The position numbers were made by a program, and so were the translations under genes. A stretch of 64,000 nt of DNA from Streptomyces wuyuanensis (lineage in GTDB: Bacteria > Actinomycetota > Actinomycetes > Streptomycetales > Streptomycetaceae): positions 1 to 64,000 of the forward strand of contig NZ_FNHI01000026.1 of assembly GCF_900103455.1 (NCBI RefSeq), in the 5' to 3' direction. Position 1 is the stretch's first letter, and every line of letters starts with the position of its first letter. This document shows, one piece after another, positions 8,966 through 17,924 of the stretch. The notes below the pieces were generated by a model that saw nothing but the letters and a program-made list of their open reading frames with translations, had not been told where the DNA came from and searched no databases.

Positions 8966-9398
8966 CGCTGCCGTCGCCTTCCAGTGTCCCGGCCAGCTGA
9001 TCGAGCAGGGTCTTCAGCTGCTCGTCTTCGTCATGCCCGAGCGGGGGCTTCAACTCACCCCAGTCGGCTCGGACCGCGCGGGACAGCCGCTGCAAGTGCT
9101 GCATGCCCCGTGGGGTGAGCTGGGCCAGGATGCGGCGACGGTCAGCGGGGTCGACGCGGCGGAAGACCAGGTTCTCGTCGACGAGTTGGTCGATCAGCTT
9201 CGTCAGGGTCGGTGCCGGCAGAAAGGCGTGGTCGGCGAGGGCCGTCATGTTGTGGCCCGCGCCGTCGGAGAGCAGGTCGAGTACCCGCCACGCCTCGATG
9301 GAGCAGTCGAACTCGTCGAGCACCGACTGGACTCGGCGCACCGAGAGGCGCTCGGCCCGTGTCAGCAGGTGGAGCAGTTCCTGGGGCTGCCTCGCCAT
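8922..9398 (-). CDS. MarR-family transcriptional regulator
   Basis: 158 residues. The winged helix-turn-helix is visible: CSIEAWRVLDLLSDGAGHNM, TALADHAFLPAPTLTKLIDQLV (recognition helix), and VFRRVDPADRRRILAQLTP with the wing. The ATG at 9398 is preceded by GAGGAG at good spacing; a longer frame upstream has no conserved sequence. It is divergent from urtA and lies between it and the AmiC-like sensor, so control of urea/amide transport is plausible but unproven. Confidence 0.88.
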   Translation of the reverse strand: MARQPQELLHLLTRAERLSVRRVQSVLDEFDCSIEAWRVLDLLSDGAGHNMTALADHAFLPAPTLTKLIDQLVDENLVFRRVDPADRRRILAQLTPRGMQHLQRLSRAVRADWGELKPPLGHDEDEQLKTLLDQLAGTLEGDGSVTTVRAERAVGRAR

Positions 9399-9815
9399 TG
9401 CACTCCTCGGCTCGCATCCGCACGGTCCCCGCCGCGGGGATGCCGTGAGCCTACCGTCGATCACCTCACTCTTGACAGAAAATTCCCCGAATCTGATCCT
9501 TTCTGATGGAAGCAATAAATGCCGTTGCTGAGATGCCGTCAACCGTGCGTCTTCAGTGACGGCTTTTCTCTTTCTTGACCCACGGCAATACTTCCGCTGG
9601 AAACTGTTCTTCAATTGCGCCGAAACGCGGTTGAAACAGTTCCGCCGCAGGCTGTGGACGCACTTCAGCGACCAGCCCGGAGGTCACCCCGGAACGGCTG
9701 GGGGACTCGTGCGCCAACGCCGCCGTCTCTGAAGCGCGTCCCGTCCACTCCTTCCATCCCTTCCCCAGCGTCTTCCGCTCACTTCGCACCGCCCTTCGGG
9801 GCAAGGAGGTTTTGC
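9399..9815. promoter_or_regulatory. Divergent control region between the MarR gene and urtA
   Basis: This 417-bp non-coding stretch is A/T-richer than its surroundings around 9470-9620 (for example AATCTGATCC and AAGCAATAAATG) and should contain the promoters of the MarR gene and of urtABCDE. I could not assign specific boxes. A strong AAGGAGG ribosome site sits at about 9803-9809 for urtA. Confidence 0.45.
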
Positions 9816-11069
9816 ATGTCCGGGCTCAGCATCAGCAGACGCGGTCTCCTGGCAGGCGTATCCGCCCTCGGCGCATCGGCCGCCCTCAGCGCGTGCGGCG
9901 CCAAGACCGGCAGTGACACGTCGTCAGGCGCCGGCGCCAAGGCGGACACCTCAGGCGACACCGTCAAGGTGGGTCTGCTGAACTCCCTCTCGGGCACCAT
10001 GGCCATCAGCGAGGTGACCGTCCACAACGCGCTGCTGCTCGCGGTCAAGGAGATCAACGCCGCAGGCGGCGTGCTCGGCAAGAAGCTCAAGCCCATCAGC
10101 CAGGACGGCGCCTCCGACTGGCCCACCTTCGCCGAGAAGGCGCAGACCCTGATCACCGACGACAAGGTCGTCGCCACCTTCGGCTGCTGGACCTCCGCCA
10201 GCCGCAAGGCCGTCAAGCCGGTCTTCGAGCGCAGCAAGTCGCTGCTGTTCTACCCCGTGCAGTACGAGGGGCTGGAGCAGTCCCCGTACATCTTCTACAC
10301 CGGCGCGACCACCAACCAGCAGATCGTGCCCGCGCTGGACTACCTCAAAAAGCAGGGCCTGACCAAGCTCTACCTGGTCGGCAGCGACTACGTCTTCCCG
10401 CGCACCGCCAACAAGGAGATCAGGGCGTACGCGAAGGCCAACGGCATGGACGTGGTCGGCGAGGACTACGCGCCGCTGGGCTCCACGGAGTTCAGCACCA
10501 TCGTCAACAAGGTCAAGGACGCCGGCGCGGACGCCGTGTTCAACACCCTCAACGGCGACAGCAACGTGGCCTTCTTCAAGGAGTACAAGTCCGCCGGGCT
10601 GACCGCGAAGAGCCTGCCGGTGCTGTCGGTCTCCATCGCCGAGGAAGAGGTCAAGAGCATCGGCACCCAGTACCTGGAGGGCCAGCTGACGGCCTGGAAC
10701 TACTACCAGACCACTCCGGGCGCGGCGAACGAGAAGTTCGTGAAGGCGTACCAGGCCGCGTACGGCAAGGACAAGCCGACGTCCGACCCGATGGAGGCCG
10801 CCTACATCTCGGTCTACCTGTGGAAGGAGATGGTCGAGAAGGCCGGTTCCTTCGACGTGGCGAAGGTGAAGGCCGCCTCCGACGGCATCACCTTCGACGC
10901 CCCCGAGGGCAAGGTCACCGTCGACGGCGCGACCCAGCACGTCTACAAGACGGCCCGGATCGGCAAGGTCGGCTCGGACGGCCTCATCGAGGAGGTCTGG
11001 AACTCGGGCAAGCCGATCAAGCCGGACCCGTACCTGAAGGGCTACTCCTGGGCCTCCGGTCTTTCTTGA
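9816..11069 (+). CDS. urtA: Urea ABC transporter substrate-binding lipoprotein UrtA
   Basis: 417 residues. The N-terminus has a twin-arginine-like SRRGLLAG, a hydrophobic core and lipobox LSAC, so it is exported and lipid-anchored. The mature part matches UrtA: VKVGLLNSLSGTMAISE, NAAGGVLGKKLKPISQDGAS, FGCWTSASRKAV, FYPVQYEGLEQSPYIFYTGA and SVSIAEEEVKSIG. The start follows an ideal AAGGAGG. It is the first gene of urtABCDE and captures urea outside the membrane. Confidence 0.95.
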   Translation: MSGLSISRRGLLAGVSALGASAALSACGAKTGSDTSSGAGAKADTSGDTVKVGLLNSLSGTMAISEVTVHNALLLAVKEINAAGGVLGKKLKPISQDGASDWPTFAEKAQTLITDDKVVATFGCWTSASRKAVKPVFERSKSLLFYPVQYEGLEQSPYIFYTGATTNQQIVPALDYLKKQGLTKLYLVGSDYVFPRTANKEIRAYAKANGMDVVGEDYAPLGSTEFSTIVNKVKDAGADAVFNTLNGDSNVAFFKEYKSAGLTAKSLPVLSVSIAEEEVKSIGTQYLEGQLTAWNYYQTTPGAANEKFVKAYQAAYGKDKPTSDPMEAAYISVYLWKEMVEKAGSFDVAKVKAASDGITFDAPEGKVTVDGATQHVYKTARIGKVGSDGLIEEVWNSGKPIKPDPYLKGYSWASGLS

Positions 11070-11089
11070 GCCCAGTCCTCTCGTGGTGG

Positions 11090-11116
11090 GACCCGGCCTC
11101 GTCGCGAGGCCGGGTC
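11090..11116 (+). terminator. Perfect 12-bp stem-loop between urtA and urtB
   Basis: GACCCGGCCTCG, a TCG loop and CGAGGCCGGGTC form a perfect 12-bp hairpin 21 nt after the urtA stop and 49 nt before urtB. No T-tract follows. In binding-protein operons such hairpins commonly stabilise or attenuate mRNA so the binding protein is made in excess, and that is the probable role here. Confidence 0.65.
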
Positions 11117-11164
11117 ACGCCCTTGGAAAGCCCGCACCTTTCGCCCCCGACCCGGAGCCGCTTC

Positions 11165-12049
11165 ATGACGGTCATCCTCAACCAGTCCTTCACCGGCATC
11201 AGCATCGGCGCCGTGCTCCTGCTCATCGCGCTCGGCCTGACCCTGACCTTCGGGCAGATGGGCGTGATCAACATGGCGCACGGCGAGTTCATCATGGCCG
11301 GCGCCTACACCACCTACGTGCTGCAGAAGTCCATCAGCAGCGCCGGCCTCTCCCTGCTCGTCGCCCTGCCGCTGGCATTCCTCGTCGCCGGCGCCATGGG
11401 AGCTCTGCTGGAGTGGCTGCTCATCCGGCGCCTGTACACCCGGCCGCTGGACACCCTGCTGGTCACCTGGGGCGTCTCCCTGATGCTCCAGCAGCTCGCC
11501 CGTGACATCTTCGGCGCCCCCAACGTACAGACGCACGCCCCCGACCTGCTGATCGGCAACGTCTCGGTCGCGGGCGTCACGCTCGCCAACAACCGGCTGT
11601 TCATCCTCGGCCTCGCCCTGCTGTGCGTCCTCGGCCTCACGCTGATCCTGCGGCTGACGTCCCTCGGGCGCCGCATCCGGGCCGTCGTGCAGAACAGGGA
11701 CCTGGCCGAGGTGTCGGGTATCGCCACCGAGCGGGTGGACCGTACGACGTTCTTCATCGGCTCAGGTCTGGCGGGTGTGGCCGGCGTCGCGCTGACCCTG
11801 GTCGGCCCGATCGGCCCGACGATGGGCACCAACTACATCGTCGATGCCTTCCTGGTCGTGGTCGTCGGCGGCATCGGCCAGCTCAAGGGCAGCGTCATCA
11901 CGGCGTTCGGACTCGGCGTACTGCAGTCGGTGCTGGAGTACTCGACCACCGTGAGCGTCGCGAAGGTCGTCGTGCTCGTGGCGATCGTCGCCTTCCTGCA
12001 GTGGCGACCCCAGGGCCTGTACACATTGCGCACCCGGAGCCTGGCATGA
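11165..12049 (+). CDS. urtB: Urea ABC transporter permease UrtB
   Basis: 294 residues with about eight membrane segments. It starts FTGISIGAVLLLIALGLTLT and has FGQMGVINMAHGEFIMAGAY, the signature of LivH/UrtB permeases. The C-terminal part has VVVVGGIGQLKGSV and FLQWRPQGLY. Its TGA overlaps the ATG of urtC (ATGA), showing translational coupling. It forms the membrane channel with UrtC. Confidence 0.95.
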   Translation: MTVILNQSFTGISIGAVLLLIALGLTLTFGQMGVINMAHGEFIMAGAYTTYVLQKSISSAGLSLLVALPLAFLVAGAMGALLEWLLIRRLYTRPLDTLLVTWGVSLMLQQLARDIFGAPNVQTHAPDLLIGNVSVAGVTLANNRLFILGLALLCVLGLTLILRLTSLGRRIRAVVQNRDLAEVSGIATERVDRTTFFIGSGLAGVAGVALTLVGPIGPTMGTNYIVDAFLVVVVGGIGQLKGSVITAFGLGVLQSVLEYSTTVSVAKVVVLVAIVAFLQWRPQGLYTLRTRSLA

Positions 12050-13191
12050 CGACAACGACTTCCCCGACCAAGACGACGTCCGTGGCGCAGCCGTCGGTGT
12101 CCCTCCTGGAACGCTTCCGCGTGCCCGGCGCCTTCCTCCTCGGCGCCGTGCTACTGCTCGGCATCGCCCCGCTCGTCCTCTCCGACTTCCGCCTCAACCT
12201 CCTGGCCAAGTACCTGTGCTACGCGATCGTGGCCGTCGGCGTCAGTCTTGCCTGGGGCCGCGGCGGGCTGCTCGTCCTCGGCCAGGGCGTCTTCTTCGGC
12301 CTCGGCGGCTACGCCATGGCCATGCACCTCAAGCTCGCCGACGCCGCCGACACCGGCCAGACGCTGCCCGACTTCATGCAGCTGTACGGCACCTCGGACG
12401 CGCTGCCCTGGTGGTGGAAACCCTTCGCCAACCCGGCCTTCGCTCTCGCCGTGACCGTGCTGCTGCCCATGGCGGTCGCCGCGCTGCTCGGCTTCCTCGT
12501 CTTCCGCCGCCGGGTGAAGGGCGCCTACTTCGCGATCCTCAGCCAGGCGCTGGCCGCCGCGCTGTCCATCTGGCTGATCGGCCAGCAGGCCACCACGGGC
12601 GGCACCAACGGACTGACCGACATCCAGGGCTTCTTCGGCTACTCGCTCAACGACCCGGTCAACCAGCGGATGGTGTACTTCATCATCGCCGCCGTGCTGC
12701 TGTTGCTGATGGCCGCCGCCCGCCAGCTGTTCGTCAGCCGCTACGGCGAACTCCTCATCGCCGTACGGGACTCCGAGGAACGGGTCCGCTTCCTCGGCTA
12801 CAACCCGGCCAACGTCAAGCTGGTCGCGTACGTCGTGGCGGCCGGCATGGCGGGCCTGGCAGGCGCCCTGTTCGTCCCGGCCGTCGGCATCATCTCCCCG
12901 GCCTTGATCGGTATCGTCCCGTCCATCGGCTTCGTCGTCGGCGCGGCCGTCGGCGGACGGGCCAGCCTGGTGGGCGCTGTTCTCGGCGCGATCGCGGTGG
13001 CCTGGGCGCAGAGCACGCTCTCCGACGCCTTCCCCGCCGCGTGGACGTACCTCCAGGGCCTGCTCTTGGTCCTGGCGGTCGGCTTCCTGCCCGGCGGCCT
13101 TGCCTCCCTGGTGACCCTCCTGCGCAACCGTCGCACCCAGACCCGCACGACTCCCACAGCTTCCACGGCTCCTACAGGAGAGACAGCATGA
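12046..13191 (+). CDS. urtC: Urea ABC transporter permease UrtC
   Basis: 381 residues, LivM/UrtC type, about ten membrane segments. Conserved stretches include SLAWGRGGLLVLGQGVFFGL, WWWKPF, GAYFAILSQALAAALSIWLI, TGGTNGLTDIQGFFG and AVRDSEERVRFLGYN (the EAA-like coupling loop). The ATG overlaps the urtB stop by 4 nt and the stop overlaps urtD in the same way. The last 20 residues are Thr-rich and not conserved. Confidence 0.95.
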   Translation: MTTTTSPTKTTSVAQPSVSLLERFRVPGAFLLGAVLLLGIAPLVLSDFRLNLLAKYLCYAIVAVGVSLAWGRGGLLVLGQGVFFGLGGYAMAMHLKLADAADTGQTLPDFMQLYGTSDALPWWWKPFANPAFALAVTVLLPMAVAALLGFLVFRRRVKGAYFAILSQALAAALSIWLIGQQATTGGTNGLTDIQGFFGYSLNDPVNQRMVYFIIAAVLLLLMAAARQLFVSRYGELLIAVRDSEERVRFLGYNPANVKLVAYVVAAGMAGLAGALFVPAVGIISPALIGIVPSIGFVVGAAVGGRASLVGAVLGAIAVAWAQSTLSDAFPAAWTYLQGLLLVLAVGFLPGGLASLVTLLRNRRTQTRTTPTASTAPTGETA

Positions 13192-13961
13192 GCGGCCTGG
13201 GACTGATCGTCCGCGACCTGCGGGTGACGTTCGACGGCTTCAAGGCCGTCGACGGCGTGGACCTGGACATCCGCCCCGGCGACCTGCGCTTCCTCATCGG
13301 CCCCAACGGCGCCGGAAAGACCACCCTCGTCGACGCGGTCACCGGCCTGGTGAAGGCCACCGGGTCGGTCCGCTTCGGCGGCGAGGAACTCCTCGGCAAG
13401 CCCGTGCACCGCATCGCCCGCATGGGCATCGGCCGTACCTTCCAGACGGCCACGGTCTTCGAGGAATTGACCGTCCTGCAGAACCTCGACATCGCGGCGG
13501 GCGCCAAACGCGGTCCGCTGACGATGCTCCGGCGCCGCAAGGGCACCCCCGAGCCGGTGACGAAGGCGCTGGAGACCACCGGCCTGACCGACCTCCGTGA
13601 CCGCCCGGCGGGTGTGCTGGCCCACGGCCAGAAGCAGTGGCTGGAGATCGGCATGCTGCTCGTGCAGGACGTGAAGCTGCTCCTGCTCGACGAGCCCGTC
13701 GCCGGCATGAGCCACGATGAACGCGAGGCCACCGGCGAACTCCTGCAACGGGTCAGTGGTGACCACACGGTCGTCGTCATCGAGCACGACATGGACTTCA
13801 TGCGCTCCTTCGCCCGCAGCGTCACCGTCCTGCACGCCGGCAAGATCCTCAGCGAGGGCACGGTCACCGAGGTCCAGGCCGACGCCAAGGTCCAGGAGGT
13901 CTACCTCGGCCGCGCCTCCGAACCCGAGCCCGCTGCTATTCCTGTCGCCGAGGAGGCGTGA
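13188..13961 (+). CDS. urtD: Urea ABC transporter ATP-binding protein UrtD
   Basis: 257 residues. Walker A is GPNGAGKTT and Walker B is LLLLDEPVAGM, followed by SHDEREATGELL. The signature is unusual, LAHGQKQWLEIGMLL, as is normal for UrtD (HGxKQ in place of SGGQ). FVIEHDMDFMRS-like VVIEHDMDFM is the H-loop. ATGA overlap with urtC. It powers the UrtBC channel together with UrtE. Confidence 0.95.
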   Translation: MSGLGLIVRDLRVTFDGFKAVDGVDLDIRPGDLRFLIGPNGAGKTTLVDAVTGLVKATGSVRFGGEELLGKPVHRIARMGIGRTFQTATVFEELTVLQNLDIAAGAKRGPLTMLRRRKGTPEPVTKALETTGLTDLRDRPAGVLAHGQKQWLEIGMLLVQDVKLLLLDEPVAGMSHDEREATGELLQRVSGDHTVVVIEHDMDFMRSFARSVTVLHAGKILSEGTVTEVQADAKVQEVYLGRASEPEPAAIPVAEEA

Positions 13962-13966
13962 CGCCC

Positions 13967-14659
13967 ATGCTGGAGATCAACACCATCCGAGCGGGCTACG
14001 ACCGCACCACCGTGCTGCACGGAGTGACCGTCGCGGTGCCCAAGGACGGCGTCGCGGCTGTCCTCGGCCACAACGGTGCAGGCAAGAGCACCCTGCTGCG
14101 GGCGGCCATGGGGTTGATCAAGCCGACTGGCGGGACGATCCTCCTGCACGGCGAGGACGTCACCCGCCTCGCTCCGCACCAGCGGGTCGCCCGCGGTATG
14201 GCGTACGTCCCCCAGGGCCAGCAGTCCTTTCCGCACCTCACCACCGCCGAGAACCTCCAACTCGTCGCCGACGGACGCCCCGACGGCAAGGAGGCCATCG
14301 CCGAGGCACTGGACCTCTTCCCGGTCCTGCGGGAGCTGTCCGGCCGCCGCGCAGGGCTCCTCTCCGGCGGCCAGCGCCAGCAACTCGCCATCGCCCGCGC
14401 TCTGATCACCCGGCCCAGGCTCCTCCTCCTCGACGAACCGACCGAGGGCATCCAGCCCTCCGTCGTCGCCGAGATCGAGGAGACGATCCTTGCCCTCACC
14501 CGGCGAGGCGGCCTGTCCGTCCTCCTCGTCGAACAGCACGTCGGCTTCGCCATGCGGGCCGCCCAGCAGTACTACGTACTGGAAGCGGGACGCGTCACCT
14601 CCTCCGGAGCGGGAGGCACCGAGTCCGAGCAGACCGTACGAGCAGCGCTCAGCGTGTGA
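13967..14659 (+). CDS. urtE: Urea ABC transporter ATP-binding protein UrtE
   Basis: 230 residues, LivF/UrtE type: Walker A GHNGAGKST, Q-loop YVPQGQQSFPHLT, signature LLSGGQRQQLAIARALI, Walker B LLLLDEPTEGIQPS, H-loop VEQHVGFA. The ATG at 13967 has GAGGAGG about 11 nt upstream; a GTG at 13958 (4-nt overlap with urtD) is too close to that site and less likely. It ends the urtABCDE operon. Confidence 0.94.
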   Translation: MLEINTIRAGYDRTTVLHGVTVAVPKDGVAAVLGHNGAGKSTLLRAAMGLIKPTGGTILLHGEDVTRLAPHQRVARGMAYVPQGQQSFPHLTTAENLQLVADGRPDGKEAIAEALDLFPVLRELSGRRAGLLSGGQRQQLAIARALITRPRLLLLDEPTEGIQPSVVAEIEETILALTRRGGLSVLLVEQHVGFAMRAAQQYYVLEAGRVTSSGAGGTESEQTVRAALSV

Positions 14660-14832
14660 CGGAAGGGGTAGGCGCCACCGAGTGCCTGCCCCGCTCACTA
14701 CCTGACCTCCCCGCGGTAATGCCGACGCGCGTCAGGCCAGGGCCATGCACCGCATGCGTTCGCCTCGCGCTTCACGAGACGGGCTGTCCAGCTGGTGATC
14801 AAGAAAGCGGAAAGCGCCTCTGAACAGCGAGA

Positions 14833-16252
14833 ATGAGGATTGCTGAGGTCCTTGTTCCCGCCACCGCCGGAGGCACTTTCCAGGTGAAGAAGCGTATCGG
14901 GTCCTACTCGCGTGTCCGCGTCGAGGGCGACGGTCGCGGAGTCGTCTCGCAGGCCGGCGCGGTGCTCCTGGCGGAGACGGTCCGCAAGTCCGGTCTGGAT
15001 GCGGCGATATCGGCGGCGCTTGAGCCGTGGCGGAAGGCCCGGGCGGTGCACGATCCGGGCAAGATCCTGCTGGATGTCGCGCTCGCCGTCGCGCTGGGCG
15101 GGGACTGCCTGGCCGATGTGGCATGTTGCGGGCCGAGCCGACCGTGTTCGGGCCGGTGGCCTCCGACCCGACGGTTTCCCGGCTGATCAGCACGCTGGCG
15201 TCGGGCGGACATCGGGTCCTGGCCGCGCTGCGCACCGCCTGTGCTGAAGTGCGCGAACGGGTATGGCGGTTGGCCGGGAATGCGGCGCCGGATGCAGGCG
15301 GGCAGGTGGTCGTGGACATCGACGGCGTCCTCGTCCTGGCGCACTCCGAGAAACAGGACGCCGCCGCGACCTGGAAGGAGACGTTCGGCCACCACCCGCT
15401 GATGGTGTTCGTCGACCACGGCCGCGGCGGGTCCGGCGAGCCGGTCGTGGGCCTGCCGCGGCCCGGCAACGCGGGCTCCAACACCGCCGCCGACCACATC
15501 GAGGCCACCAGGCTGGGCTCTGGCCCAAACGGCTCCGGCGCGGGCGGCAGACGCTGATCCGCACCGACTCCGGCGGCGGCACCCACGAGTTCGTCGCCTG
15601 GCTCGCCCAGCGCGGACGGTGGCTGTCGTACTCGGTCGGCATGACCATCACCGACGCCATCCACCAGGCCGTCCTGAAGGTCCCGGCCTCGGCCTGGACG
15701 CCGGCCGTGGAACCCGACGGCGACATCCGCGACGGCGCCTGGGTCACCGAACTCGCCGGCGACTGCCTCAAGGGTTGGCCGAAGGGGCTGCGGCTGATCT
15801 TACGCAAGGAACGGCCGCACCCTGGTGCCCAGTTGCGCTTCACCGACCCCGATGGCATGCGCCTTACCTGCTTCGCCACCAACACGGCCAGCGAGGCGAT
15901 CACCGCCCTCGAACTGCGCCACCGCCAGCGAGCCCCGGCCGAAGACCGCATCCGCGCCGCCCGCGCCACCGGCCTGCGCAACCTCCCCCTCCACGACGCC
16001 GCGCAGAACCAGATCTGGCTGGAGATCGTCCAGATCGCCCTGGACCTGCTCGCCTGGATGCCCCTGCTCGCTCTGACCGGCCAAGCCCGACTCTGGGAGC
16101 CCCGCCGGCTGCGGCTTCGGCTGTTCTCCACCGCTGCTCAGCTCGTCACCACCGGCCGACGCAGGATTCTCCGCCTCGCCGGGCACTGGCCCTGGACCGA
16201 CGTGATCACCGATGCCCTGGACCGGCTCCATACCCTCCCGAACCCCGGCTGA
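14833..16252 (+). mobile_element. IS1380-family transposase gene, broken by two frameshifts
   Basis: Three frames must be joined to read the transposase. The first (from 14833) gives RVRVEGDGRGVVSQAG and DPGKILLDVALAVALGGDCLAD. The second (about 15125-15515) gives VVVDIDGVLVLAHSEKQDA, FVDHGRGGSGEP and RPGNAGSNTAADHIEAT. The third, to 16252, gives IRTDSGGGTHEFVAWLA and the C-terminal domain. The DDE-type regions are recognisable but the frame breaks near 15120 and 15515 mean no active enzyme. A shorter relic of the same family lies at 6037-6407. Exact terminal inverted repeats were not identified. Confidence 0.82.
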
Positions 16253-16380
16253 CCAGCAGCGTTCCGCCCCAGCGAGCAGCACCATCCCGACCGGAGCCGT
16301 GGAACCCGGCGCACACCCGACGCGACAGCCGGGCGCTCAACCTGCCCACAAGCAGAAATCACCCCTCCGAACGAGCAGAA

Positions 16381-16408
16381 AGGGTCCGTCAGCAAGCTGA
16401 CGGACCCT
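16381..16408. terminator. Perfect 13-bp inverted repeat with AA loop
   Basis: AGGGTCCGTCAGC, AA, GCTGACGGACCCT is a perfect hairpin between the convergent IS1380 and IS256 remnants. It lacks a T-run but could act as a bidirectional terminator or be an element end. Confidence 0.55.
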
Positions 16409-16498
16409 CGTGCAAGATCGAGGCTATTGATCAGAAGCGCTTTGGGCTCACGCTCGTTGGGTCTGTCCAATCAACGGCTGATCTTGGTTGTCGAGGTG

Positions 16499-16887
16499 TC
16501 AGTGGGTGGTGGGGGTGAGGCGGCCTTCGAAGGCGATCTGGAAGGCGTTCAACGGTGCCTTCCAGCGCATTGTCCAGCGGCGTCGGCCCTTGCCGGTCGG
16601 GTCCAGGCTCATCAACGCCATGTAGATGCACTTCAACGCGGCGTTCTCCGACGGGAAGTGGCCCCGGGCCCGGACGGCCTTGCGGATGCGTGCGTTGACG
16701 CTCTCGATTGCGTTCGTCGAACAGATCACCTTGCGGATCTCGACGTCGAGGGAGAGGAAGGGGACCATCTCGGCCCAGGCGTCGGACCACAGCTTGACTA
16801 CGGCCGGATACTTGGTACCCCACTTCTCGGAGAACTCCAGGAACCGCTCGGTGGCGGCGGCCTCCGAAGGTGCGGTGTAGACAGAAG
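16499..16887 (-). mobile_element. IS256-family transposase, C-terminal fragment
   Basis: Reverse-strand translation gives FLEFSEKWGTKYPAVVKLW, FLSLDVEIRKVICSTNAIES, NARIRKAVRARGHFPSE and KAPLNAFQIAFEGRLT, ending at 16499. This is the strongly conserved C-terminal third of IS256/MuDR-like transposases, including the STNAIES motif around the catalytic Glu. The N-terminal two thirds are missing; upstream the frame passes into an IS3 fragment. Confidence 0.82.
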
Positions 16888-16951
16888 CTCTCGGCGACGG
16901 CATTGTCATAGCACGAGCCGGTTCGGCCCATGCTCTGCCGCAGTCCCAAGG
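16888..16951 (-). mobile_element. IS3-family integrase sliver
   Basis: About 20 codons read RQSMGRTGSCYDNAVAESF, the conserved SxxGxxxDNAxxES region of IS3-type (rve) integrases, including the catalytic Glu. Both ends are abrupt: an ISL3 fragment precedes it and an IS256 fragment follows, in the same transcription direction. Confidence 0.7.
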
Positions 16952-17507
16952 TGTCCGCCGTGCGGTCGGGCAGCACATCGATCCGCTCATGCGTCTCGGT
17001 ATCGATGATCACGGTGGCGTAGCGGTGCCGTCGGCGCAGAGCGAAGTCGTCGACGCCGATCACGCGGGGCGTCCGCCCTGCGGGCAGCGGGATGCGCAAC
17101 AGAGTACGCCGAGCCGTGTGACGCGAGACGCCCGCCGCGAGTATCGCCAGCAAACGTGCCCCCGCCAGGCCCGCCAACTCCTTGACCACCGCCTTGACGT
17201 GCCTGGTCAGGCGTGTGGTGCGTCGCTGGTATCGGTCCAGGACTCCGGGCACCTGCTCGCGGAAGGTACGTCGGCAGCCGCGGGTGGGGCACACGAGACG
17301 CCGCACCCGCACACGGACCACCACCCGCCGCCCGTCGACCGGCACGTCAGCCACAGTCCGCCAGTGATAGCCGTGCACCCGCCCCGACGACACCCTGCAC
17401 ACCGGACACGGCGCCATGTCCGGCGGCGTTCGCGCCCGCACCACGATCCGCTCACCCTCGTCGAGCACGTCGTCTACGACCAGCGGGAGCAGGCCCGAAA
17501 ACACCAT
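16952..17507 (-). mobile_element. ISL3-family transposase, N-terminal fragment
   Basis: The protein starts MVFSGLLPLVVDDV and has the ISL3 zinc-ribbon (CPVCRVSSGRVHGYHWRTV, LVCPTRGCRRTF), a middle helical region and the first catalytic block PRVIGVDDFALRRRHRYATV with IDVLPDRTADTL. Homology stops there. The open frame continues into IS3 sequence, giving a chimeric 358-codon frame that should not be read as one protein. Confidence 0.82.
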
Positions 17508-17600
17508 CTGGACAAGATCGTTGACAGCCTCACACGCATGTCAACGACCCTCACGACGCTCCGTTACCACCGAATATGAGACAGGGCCGTTGATTAGACA

Positions 17601-17788
17601 CTCCCGAACCCCGTCGAGTGGGTCTGGGCACACGTCAAGCGCAGCCTGGCCAACCTCGTCGTCGTCGCCCTCGACCGGCTCGAAGCCCTCGTACACAACC
17701 GGCTCAAACGCCTCCAGTACCGGCCCGACACCTCGACGGTTTCATAGCAGGAACCGACCTGGCTCTCGACGTCCCAACGTCACCTTGA
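17601..17788 (+). mobile_element. IS630-family transposase, C-terminal fragment with frameshift
   Basis: The forward frame gives LPNPVEWVWAHVKRSLANL and ALVHNRLKRLQYRPDT, the C-terminal part of IS630/Tc1-like transposases (NPVE holds the last acidic catalytic residue). One frame later DGFIAGTDLALDV follows, ending at TGA 17786-17788, so the frame is broken near 17742. The upstream catalytic part is absent. Confidence 0.7.
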
Positions 17789-17924
17789 CCAGCCGAAGTC
17801 AGTAACGGCACCAGCGGCCCACCTCGGCCAACGGTTACCCCTGGTCAACCAGAAGAGTGCGCTCGACCCTGAAAACGCCCGGGATGTGAGCATCGTCCTG
17901 CCGAGCGGAGCCTTAGAAAAGTGA

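Noticed and set aside
16431..17507. A single 358-residue ISL3 transposase
   Set aside because: Only the first about 185 residues are ISL3; the rest is IS3 sequence and then an off-frame IS256 fragment, so it is not one protein.
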